This document shows positions 57,951 to 64,000 of a stretch of 64,000 nucleotides of DNA, piece after piece (position 1 is the stretch's first letter; each line of letters begins with the position of its first letter). The stretch is from Streptomyces sp. NBC_01314 (lineage in GTDB: Bacteria > Actinomycetota > Actinomycetes > Streptomycetales > Streptomycetaceae): contig NZ_CP108394.1 in NCBI RefSeq assembly GCF_041435215.1, positions 10,602,001-10,666,000 on the forward strand. The letters run 5' to 3'. Both the position numbers and the translations under genes were made by a program. The notes under the pieces were generated by a model, which did no database searches, had not been told where the DNA came from, and was given only the letters and a program-made list of their open reading frames with translations.

Positions 57951-59570
57951 ATGCCTGCCACCCCCGCACACCCCCCTCAGCCCGGACGCCCGGCCGGACC
58001 CCGGCCGCACGACTCGTACGACGCCGTGATCGTCGGCGGTGGCCACAACGGCCTGGTCGCCGCCGCCTACCTCGCCCGCGCGGGGCGTTCCGTGCTCGTG
58101 CTGGAACGGCTGGACCACACCGGCGGCGCCGCCGTCTCCTCGCGCCCCTTCGCCGGGGTCGACGCCCGGCTGTCGCGGTACTCCTACCTGGTCAGCCTGC
58201 TGCCCCGGAAGATCGTGCGGGACCTGGACCTCGACTTCCGTGTCCGTGGCCGCACGATCTCGTCGTACACCCCCGTCGAACGCGACGGCCGGCCCACCGG
58301 CCTGCTCGTCGGCGGCGGCGAACGCCGCACCCGCGAGGCGTTCGCGCGGCTGACCGGTTCGGGCCGCGAGTACGAGGCCTGGCAGCGCTTCTACGCGATG
58401 ACGGGCCGCGTCGCCGGACGGGTGTTCCCGACGCTCACCGAGCCCCTGCCCACCCGGGACGACCTGCGTGACCGCATCGACGACGAGGAGGCGTGGCGGA
58501 TCCTCTTCGAGGAGCCGATCGGCACGGCCGTCGAATCGACCTTCGGCGACGACCTCGTACGCGGTGTCGTCCTCACCGACGCGCTCATCGGCACCTTCAC
58601 GGACGCCCACGACCCCTCCCTCCGCCAGAACCGCTGCTTCCTCTACCACGTGATCGGCGGCGGCACGGGCGCCTGGGACGTGCCCGTCGGTGGCATGGGC
58701 GCCCTCACGGACGCCCTGGCCACGGCCGCGCGCGCGGCGGGTGCCGTGATCGCCACGGGCCACGAGGCCCGCCGGATCGCGACGGACGGCCGGTCCGCCG
58801 AGATCACCTACCGGACCGCCGACACGGAGCGCACCGTCGCCGCACGGCACGTCCTGGTGAACGCCTCGCCGCGGGAACTGGCCACGCTGACCGGCGACGA
58901 ACCGCCCACCCCCGCCGAGGGCGCCCAGCTCAAGGTGAACATGCTGCTCAAGCGGCTCCCGAGGCTCCGCGACGAGTCCGTCGACCCACGCGAGGCCTTC
59001 TCCGGGACCTTCCACATCGCCGAGGGATACGGCCAACTGGCCGCCGCCTACGCCCAGGCGGCCTCCGGCGCACTGCCCGAGGCCCCGCCCTCCGAGATCT
59101 ACTGCCACTCCCTCACCGACCCGACCATCCTCGGCCCGGACCTGGCGGAACAGGGCTACCAGACACTCACCCTGTTCGGCCTGCACACACCCGCGCGGCT
59201 GTTCGAGGCCGACAACGACGGCGTACGCGAGGAACTCCTCAAGTCCACCCTCGCCCAACTGGACGCCCACCTCGCCGAACCCCTCGCCGACTGCCTGGCC
59301 ACCGACGCCGACGGCCGCCCCTGCATCGAGGCCAGGACCCCCCTCGACCTGGAACGCGACCTCGGCCTCCCCGGCGGCAACATCTTCCACCGCGACCTCG
59401 CCTGGCCCCACGTTCAGGAAGGCACCGGCCGCTGGGGCGTCGAGACCCGCCACGCCAACGTCCTGCTGTGCGGCGCGGGAGCCGTGCGCGGCGGCGGGGT
59501 GAGCGGGGTCCCCGGCCACAACGCGGCGATGGCGGTCCTGGAGGAGTCCGGGACGGGTGCCCTGCCGTAG
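57951..59570 (+). CDS. FAD-dependent oxidoreductase (phytoene desaturase/PYRD2-like)
   Basis: 539 residues from ATG 57951. The dinucleotide-binding motif is YDAVIVGGGHNGLVAAAYLA, RAGRSVLVLERLDHTGGAA. The C-terminal motif includes HANVLLCGAGAVRGGGVSGV, PGHNAAMAVL, as in the carotenoid-desaturase/amine-oxidase fold. Segments GGGTGAWDVPVGGMGALTDA and GHEARRIATDG are shared with PYROXD2-type NAD(P)/FAD enzymes. It oxidises C-C or C-N bonds; no carotenoid genes are nearby, so phytoene is unlikely. Stands alone between the protease and the flavin monooxygenase operon. Confidence 0.85.
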   Translation: MPATPAHPPQPGRPAGPRPHDSYDAVIVGGGHNGLVAAAYLARAGRSVLVLERLDHTGGAAVSSRPFAGVDARLSRYSYLVSLLPRKIVRDLDLDFRVRGRTISSYTPVERDGRPTGLLVGGGERRTREAFARLTGSGREYEAWQRFYAMTGRVAGRVFPTLTEPLPTRDDLRDRIDDEEAWRILFEEPIGTAVESTFGDDLVRGVVLTDALIGTFTDAHDPSLRQNRCFLYHVIGGGTGAWDVPVGGMGALTDALATAARAAGAVIATGHEARRIATDGRSAEITYRTADTERTVAARHVLVNASPRELATLTGDEPPTPAEGAQLKVNMLLKRLPRLRDESVDPREAFSGTFHIAEGYGQLAAAYAQAASGALPEAPPSEIYCHSLTDPTILGPDLAEQGYQTLTLFGLHTPARLFEADNDGVREELLKSTLAQLDAHLAEPLADCLATDADGRPCIEARTPLDLERDLGLPGGNIFHRDLAWPHVQEGTGRWGVETRHANVLLCGAGAVRGGGVSGVPGHNAAMAVLEESGTGALP

Positions 59571-60001
59571 AGCCGTAGGCAGGGCAGGCAGGTACGTGGG
59601 CGGCGGCCATTGTCCGGTCGCCGGAACACCCCTGCCAAACAATGCGCCGTGCGCTGGAATCAGTGGTGCGAGCGGCGACGGGGGGCCGTTCACGGGGGAA
59701 GCGCCCTGCTGATTGCCCGCGGTCAGCAGGGCCGCCGCCCGCTCGCAACTCCGCGGTGACCCGGTGCCAGGCCCGGCCCGACCACCCCGTGACCGACCCG
59801 GACGGATGCTCCCGCACTCAAGAAGCCACGTCCGCATCCACCCCCTGAGGGGCGCCGGGAACTGCGCGACCAGCCCCCACGGACCCGCACGCGCCATACC
59901 GCCTCCCGTGGCACCCCCTCCAGCGCGCCGTCCCCGCCAAATCTGACGGCGCATCAGAAAAACCCTTCCCTCGTCCGGAGGACTACGGCATTCTGCGCAC
60001 C
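59571..60001. other. gap with no recognised gene
   Basis: The stretch just upstream of 60002 must hold the promoter of the nitronate monooxygenase/ligase operon. AAACAATGCGCC near 59637 is the only AT-rich island. No frame is supported. Confidence 0.4.
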
Positions 60002-61114
60002 ATGCAGACGGAGCTGAGCAACAAACTCGGAGTCCAGTACGCCGTCTTCGGCTTCACGCCATTCCCCGCGGTCGCGGCGGCCATCAGCCGGGCCGGCGGC
60101 TTCGGGGTACTCGGCGCGGTCCGCTACACGGCCCCCGACGACCTCAAGCGCGACCTGGACTGGATCGAGGCCCACGTCGACGGCAAGCCGTACGGCCTGG
60201 ACGTCGTCATGCCGGCCAAGAAGGTCGAGGGCGTCACCGAGGCCGACGTCGAGGCGATGATCCCCGAGGCACACCGGCAGTTCGTCCAGGAAACCCTCGC
60301 CAAGTACGGCGTGCCCGAGCTGGCCGAGGGCGAGGTCTCCGGCTGGCGCATCACCGGCTGGATGGAGCAGGTCGCCCGCAGTCAGCTCGACGTCGCCTTC
60401 GACTACCCGATCAAGCTGGTGGCCAACGCGCTCGGCTCCCCACCCGCCGACGTCATCGACCGCGCCCACGAACAGGACGTCCTCGTCGCCGCGCTCGCCG
60501 GCAGCGCCCGCCACGCCCGCAAGCACGCCGAGGCGGGCATCGACATCGTCGTGGCCCAGGGCTACGAGGCCGGCGGTCACACCGGCGAGATCGCCTCCAT
60601 GGTGCTGACCCCCGAAGTCGTCGACGCCGTCGCCCCGTTGCCGGTCCTCGCCGCCGGCGGCATCGGCAGCGGACAGCAGGTGGCGGCCGCCCTCGCCCTG
60701 GGCGCCCAGGGCGTCTGGCTCGGTTCGCTCTGGCTGACCACCACCGAGGCCGAACTGCCCTCGCCCCGGCTGATCGAGAAACTGCTCGCCGCCGGCTCCG
60801 GCGACACGGTCCGCTCCCGCGCCCTCACCGGCAAACCCGCGCGCCAGCTCCGTACCGAATGGACCGACGCCTGGGACGACCCCACGGGACCCGGCACCCT
60901 CCCCATGCCCCTCCAAGGGCTGCTCGTCGCCGAGGCGGTCTCCCGGATCCAGAAGCACGAGGTGGATCCGCTGCTCGGCACCCCGGTCGGACAGATCGTC
61001 GGCCGGATGAACAGCGAACGCAGCGTCCAGGCAGTCTTCGACGACCTCACCCGGGGCTTCGAGAAGGCCGTGGACCACATCAACCGGATCGCCGGAAGGA
61101 GCGAGGGACAGTGA
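60002..61114 (+). CDS. nitronate monooxygenase/FabK-like FMN oxidoreductase
   Basis: A 370-residue TIM-barrel flavoprotein. FMN- and phosphate-binding segments are AAAISRAGGFGVLGAVRYTA, GIDIVVAQGYEAGGHTGEIA, PVLAAGGIGSGQQVAAALAL and GAQGVWLGSLWLTTTEAELP. GYEAGGHTG is the family signature shared by 2-nitropropane dioxygenase and enoyl-ACP reductase II. In actinomycetes such genes often sit with acyl-CoA synthetases, as here: the downstream ligase start overlaps the stop (GTGA). It may act on nitro-compounds or as an enoyl reductase. Substrate undecided. Confidence 0.9.
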   Translation: MQTELSNKLGVQYAVFGFTPFPAVAAAISRAGGFGVLGAVRYTAPDDLKRDLDWIEAHVDGKPYGLDVVMPAKKVEGVTEADVEAMIPEAHRQFVQETLAKYGVPELAEGEVSGWRITGWMEQVARSQLDVAFDYPIKLVANALGSPPADVIDRAHEQDVLVAALAGSARHARKHAEAGIDIVVAQGYEAGGHTGEIASMVLTPEVVDAVAPLPVLAAGGIGSGQQVAAALALGAQGVWLGSLWLTTTEAELPSPRLIEKLLAAGSGDTVRSRALTGKPARQLRTEWTDAWDDPTGPGTLPMPLQGLLVAEAVSRIQKHEVDPLLGTPVGQIVGRMNSERSVQAVFDDLTRGFEKAVDHINRIAGRSEGQ

Positions 61115-62706
61115 GCCAAGCCCCCCAAGGCCAAGCCCCCCAAGGCCAAGCCCCCCAGGGGCAACCTCCCCAGGGCTTCTGGGCCCAGGCCGCCGCCGAC
61201 CCCGGCCGCACGGTGCTCATCGCCCCCGGCGGGGAGGAATGGACCGCCGGACGACTGCACGCCGAGACCAACCGGCTGGTGCACGGCCTGCGCGCCGCCG
61301 GCCTCGAACGCGGTGACGCCTTCGCGGTCGTCCTGCCCAACGGCGTCGAGTTCTTCACCGCCTACCTCGCCGCCACCCAGGCCGGTTTCTACCTCGTCCC
61401 CGTCAACCACCACCTCGTGGGCCCCGAGATCGCCTGGATCGTCGCCGACTCGGGCGCCAAGGTGCTCATCGCGCACGAGCGGTTCGCCGAAGCCGCCCGG
61501 AACGCCGCCGACGAGGCCGAGCTCCCCGCGAGCCACCGGTACGCGGTCGGCACGGCCGACGGCTTCCGCCCGTACGCCGAACTGCTCGACGGGCAGCCCG
61601 AGTCGGCACCCGGCGACCGCACCCTCGGCTGGGTCATGAACTACACCTCGGGTACCACGGGCCGCCCCCGGGGAATCCGCCGCCCGCTGCCCGGCAAGCT
61701 CCCCGAGGAGTCCTACCTCGGCGGCTTCCTCGGCATCTTCGGCATCAGGCCGTTCGGCGACAACGTCCACCTGGTGTGCTCGCCGCTCTACCACACGGCC
61801 GTCCTGCAGTTCGCCGGCGCGTCCCTGCACATCGGGCACAGGCTGGTGCTGATGGACAAGTGGACACCGGAGGAGATGCTCCGCGTCATCGACGCCCACC
61901 GCTGCACGCACACCCACATGGTGCCCACCCAGTTCCACCGGCTCCTCGCCCTCCCCGAGGAGGTGCGCGCCCGCTACGACGTGTCGTCCATGCGGCACGC
62001 CATCCACGGGGCGGCGCCCTGCCCGGACCATGTGAAGCGGGCCATGATCGAGTGGTGGGGTGAGTGCGTCGAGGAGTACTACGCGGCCAGTGAGGGCGGC
62101 GGCGCCTTCGCCACCGCCGAGGACTGGCTGAAGAAGCCAGGCACGGTCGGCAAGGCCTGGCCCATCAGCGAACTCGCCGTCTTCGACGACGACGGCAACC
62201 GGCTGCCGCCCGGCGAACTCGGCACCGTCTACATGAAGATGAGCACCGGCGGCTTCTCGTACCACAAGGACGAGGGCAAGACGCGGAAGAACCGCATCGG
62301 CGACTTCTTCACCGTGGGCGACCTCGGCCTCATCGACGAGGACGGCTATCTCTTCCTCCGCGACCGCAAGATCGACCTCATCATCTCCGGCGGCGTCAAC
62401 ATCTACCCCGCCGAGATCGAGGCCGCCCTGCTCACCCACCCCGCCGTCGCCGACGCAGCCGCCTTCGGCATCCCGCACGACGACTGGGGCGAGGAGGTCA
62501 AAGCCGTGGTCGAGCCCGCCCCCGGATTCACCCCGGGGCCGGTGCTCGCCGAGGAGATCCTCGCCCACTGCACCCGCCGACTCGCCGGGTACAAGCGCCC
62601 GAAGAGCGTCGACTTCACCGAGGCGATGCCCCGCGACCCGAACGGCAAGCTCTACAAGCGGCGGCTGCGGGAGCCGTACTGGGAGGGCAGGCAGAAGGCC
62701 CTGTGA
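61111..62706 (+). CDS. acyl-CoA synthetase (fadD-type) with QAPQG-repeat N-terminus
   Basis: 531 residues from GTG 61111, overlapping the previous stop by four bases, with AAGGAG before it. Residues 3-22 are four copies of QAPQG/QPPQG, a low-complexity extension not part of the fold. P-loop is MNYTSGTTGRPRGIRRPL, then CSPLYHTAVLQFAGASLHIG, VEEYYAASEGGGAFA, FFTVGDLGLIDEDGYLFL, hinge DRKIDLIISGGVNIYPAEIE and catalytic Lys in DPNGKLYKRRLREPYWEGRQ. Such YxxxREPYWxGR-ending ligases are typical of sterol/fatty-acid-activating FadD proteins. Cotranscribed with the flavin oxidoreductase. Confidence 0.93.
   Translation: MSQAPQGQAPQGQAPQGQPPQGFWAQAAADPGRTVLIAPGGEEWTAGRLHAETNRLVHGLRAAGLERGDAFAVVLPNGVEFFTAYLAATQAGFYLVPVNHHLVGPEIAWIVADSGAKVLIAHERFAEAARNAADEAELPASHRYAVGTADGFRPYAELLDGQPESAPGDRTLGWVMNYTSGTTGRPRGIRRPLPGKLPEESYLGGFLGIFGIRPFGDNVHLVCSPLYHTAVLQFAGASLHIGHRLVLMDKWTPEEMLRVIDAHRCTHTHMVPTQFHRLLALPEEVRARYDVSSMRHAIHGAAPCPDHVKRAMIEWWGECVEEYYAASEGGGAFATAEDWLKKPGTVGKAWPISELAVFDDDGNRLPPGELGTVYMKMSTGGFSYHKDEGKTRKNRIGDFFTVGDLGLIDEDGYLFLRDRKIDLIISGGVNIYPAEIEAALLTHPAVADAAAFGIPHDDWGEEVKAVVEPAPGFTPGPVLAEEILAHCTRRLAGYKRPKSVDFTEAMPRDPNGKLYKRRLREPYWEGRQKAL
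61117..61176 (+). repeat. four tandem 15-bp units encoding QAPQG
   Basis: The unit CAAGCCCCCCAAGGC is repeated four times with two variant copies, at the start of the acyl-CoA synthetase. Confidence 0.85.
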
Positions 62707-62713
62707 CGGAAGG

Positions 62714-62742
62714 ACCCGGCCGGTGTGACGGGCCGGCCGGGT
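62714..62742. terminator. bidirectional hairpin between convergent genes
   Basis: ACCCGGCCGG (62714-62723) and CCGGCCGGGT (62733-62742) with a 9-nt loop, between the ligase stop and the methyltransferase stop. Confidence 0.7.
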
Positions 62743-62781
62743 ACGGGCGGGGCGGTCGCACGGTCCGCTCGCGCGCGGGCC

Positions 62782-63597
62782 TCAGCGCTTGCGAGCGACC
62801 CCGCCCACCGCGATCACCTCGCCGGAGCCGCCGGGCGCCGTCGGGTTCGGCCGCCAGTCGTTCAGCGGTACCACCCCCGGCGCCAGCAGCTCCAAGCCGT
62901 CGAAGAATCCGGCGAGTTCGGCCGGGCTGCGCAGGTAGTAGGGGACCGCGCCGCTCTCGTTGTAGGCGCGGGTGGCCTCGGCGTTGGCCTCGTTCGTGTC
63001 CACGCTGTCGTTGAACGCGAGGTAACTCCCCGACGGCAGGGCGGCCATCAGCGCGCCGATGATCGAGCGGGCCTCGTCGTAGTCGGCGATGTGCCCACTG
63101 ACCTGCATCAGCGTCAGCCCGACCGGCTGCGAGAGGTCGAGGGTCCGGGCCGCCTCGCGGAGGACGGTCTCGGGGTCGTGCAGATCGGAGTCGATGTAGT
63201 CGGTCGCCCCCTCGGGCGTGCCGGCGAGCAGCGCCCGCGCGTGGGTCAGGACCAGCGGGTCGTTGTCCACGTAGACGACCCGCGCCCGAGGGGCCACCCG
63301 CTGGGCGATCTCGTGCGTGTTGTCGGCGGTCGGCAGACCGGTGCCGATGTCCAGGAACTGACGTATGCCGGCCTCCGCGGCGAGGTGGGTCACCGCGCGC
63401 CCGAGGAAGGCCCGGGAGTCACGGGCCAGGTCGGTGATGCCCGGGAACACCGCGCGGAAGGCGTCGCCCGCCGCGTGGTCGACCGGGTAGTTGTCCTTGC
63501 CGCCCAGCCAGTAGTTCCAGATACGGGCCGAGTGCGGCACCGTCGTGTCGATCAGGGCGGTCGAATCCGTCTGCGGACGTAACGAGTCCTGCGCCAC
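62782..63597 (-). CDS. SAM-dependent methyltransferase-like protein (DUF574/PF04672 family)
   Basis: A 271-residue protein. The opening IDTTVPHSARIWNYWLGGKD and YPVDHAAGDAFRAVFPG is characteristic of this actinomycete family. The SAM-binding region is IRQFLDIGTGLPTADNTHEI, then VVYVDNDPLVLTHARALLAG. The Gly-rich loop and acidic ribose-binding residue are intact. Members are abundant in Streptomyces, often with regulatory genes, and no substrate is established. Terminator at 62714-62742 on its 3' side. Confidence 0.9.
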   Translation of the reverse strand: MAQDSLRPQTDSTALIDTTVPHSARIWNYWLGGKDNYPVDHAAGDAFRAVFPGITDLARDSRAFLGRAVTHLAAEAGIRQFLDIGTGLPTADNTHEIAQRVAPRARVVYVDNDPLVLTHARALLAGTPEGATDYIDSDLHDPETVLREAARTLDLSQPVGLTLMQVSGHIADYDEARSIIGALMAALPSGSYLAFNDSVDTNEANAEATRAYNESGAVPYYLRSPAELAGFFDGLELLAPGVVPLNDWRPNPTAPGGSGEVIAVGGVARKR

Positions 63598-63656
63598 CGG
63601 GCGGCCTCCTCAAGAAAAGCGGTGATATGCCAACGGCATGGTGCTGACACAGGAAT

Positions 63657-63683
63657 GGTGCCGCCCCGAGCGGGGGCGGCACC
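63657..63683. terminator. 11-bp hairpin terminator
   Basis: GGTGCCGCCCC and its complement around GAGCG, 13 nt past the stop of the minus-strand gene at 63696. Confidence 0.7.
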
Positions 63684-63695
63684 ACCTGCCTCGAC

Positions 63696-64000
63696 TCATT
63701 GGCTCACACGGACCACCTTCAACTTCGGCGAGGACAGGATGTCCTTCTCGCAGAAACGGGACGTCACCCACTTCTCCGCCGAGAACAGCCGTGTCTGGTC
63801 CAGGTGGTGAGGCGAGTTCGGGTTGGAGGACTGCGAATACGTCAGCAGCGTCCGGGCCACCGGGCAGCGGCCGCCGTCCCAGCCCACCGCCTGAATGTGG
63901 CTGGAACCCGACGAGACCTCCTGGTAGACACCCTCGGCCGGGCGCCACGGCGACTCGATCTTGTTCCACACGCCCAGCGACTCCGTGCCCCCGGGCACCG
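63696..64000 (-). CDS. penicillin acylase-family (Ntn hydrolase) C-terminal part, 5' end beyond right edge
   Basis: The last about 100 residues of a gene that enters from the right edge and ends at 63696. The segments DGGRCPVARTLLTYSQSSNP, NSPHHLDQTRLFSAEKWVTS and RFCEKDILSSPKLKVVRVSQ match the end of the beta subunit of penicillin/acyl-homoserine-lactone acylases (ILTYSQSTDPxSPHxxDQTxLYSxKxWxxxPF). These exported heterodimeric hydrolases self-cleave and split N-acyl amides. The nucleophile Ser and signal peptide lie outside the window. A terminator follows. Confidence 0.75.
   Translation of the reverse strand, partial: VPGGTESLGVWNKIESPWRPAEGVYQEVSSGSSHIQAVGWDGGRCPVARTLLTYSQSSNPNSPHHLDQTRLFSAEKWVTSRFCEKDILSSPKLKVVRVSQ

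Noticed and set aside
57939-59954. 671-codon frame opposite the FAD oxidoreductase
   Set aside because: A shadow of the real gene at 57951-59570, with no conserved motif.
60577-62568. 663-codon frame opposite the nitronate monooxygenase/ligase genes
   Set aside because: It spans two real, opposite-strand genes with family motifs and has only shadow composition.

Overview
The window is chromosomal DNA of a high-GC actinomycete, almost certainly Streptomyces. Third codon positions are nearly always G or C, GTG starts are common, and TetR, HxlR, XRE, SpoIIE-type and Ser/Thr-kinase regulators are dense. Single-copy Streptomyces family types are also present (DUF574-like methyltransferase, XRE-NACHT, M4 protease). 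No rRNA, tRNA or CRISPR array was seen.

Layout. 1-5.7 kb: the 5' part of an XRE-NACHT (STAND) gene leaves the left edge. It is followed by a small membrane protein, an APH-like kinase, a lipoprotein, and a graveyard of transposase and integrase fragments. 5.7-12.4 kb: an HxlR/thioesterase pair, a resolvase fragment, an HxlR gene divergent from two tandem imine-reductase-like genes, a Tn3 transposase tail, TetR-1, and a decayed copy of the HxlR/thioesterase pair followed by a decayed MFS gene. 13-29.4 kb: GtrA-like protein, TetR, two alpha/beta hydrolases, an MDR oxidoreductase plus its decayed second copy, a GlxA/AraC regulator, an OYE-type flavoenzyme, an amidase, TetR-2 (paralogue of TetR-1), a CGNR regulator divergent from a fluoroacetate-dehalogenase-like hydrolase, an MFS exporter and an SDR. 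29.5-36.6 kb: a TetR with palindromes on both sides, between an NADP oxidoreductase and a luciferase-like enzyme, then a Baeyer-Villiger monooxygenase coupled to a hydrolase and controlled by an HxlR. 36.8-51.5 kb: SpoIIE phosphatase, an acyl-CoA synthetase/hydrolase/enoyl-CoA hydratase operon with its TetR and an SDR, HxlR with an SRPBCC/luciferase-like pair, TetR, lipoamide dehydrogenase, and an aldo-keto reductase/TetR pair. 51.7-64 kb: more ordinary chromosomal content, with MpaB-family oxygenase, kinase-TPR, M4 protease, FAD oxidoreductase, nitronate monooxygenase/acyl-CoA synthetase operon, DUF574 methyltransferase and the tail of a penicillin-acylase-family gene.

How it works together. 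From about 5.7 to 51 kb the DNA is an archipelago of small modules, each pairing one repressor-type regulator with one to three redox, hydrolase or acyl-CoA genes. They look like inducible uptake, detoxification or catabolic units rather than a biosynthetic cluster, since no PKS, NRPS or terpene core is present. Two families of inverted-repeat or half-site sequences recur upstream of modules between 10 and 29.5 kb, close to two paralogous TetR genes. This suggests a shared regulon. At least two modules (HxlR-thioesterase, MDR-hydrolase) exist as an intact copy plus a deleted, frameshifted copy, so the region has grown by duplication and shrunk by small deletions.

Limits: all functions are read from protein motifs by eye. 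Start codons, operators and terminators are inferences from sequence patterns. No database search was possible.
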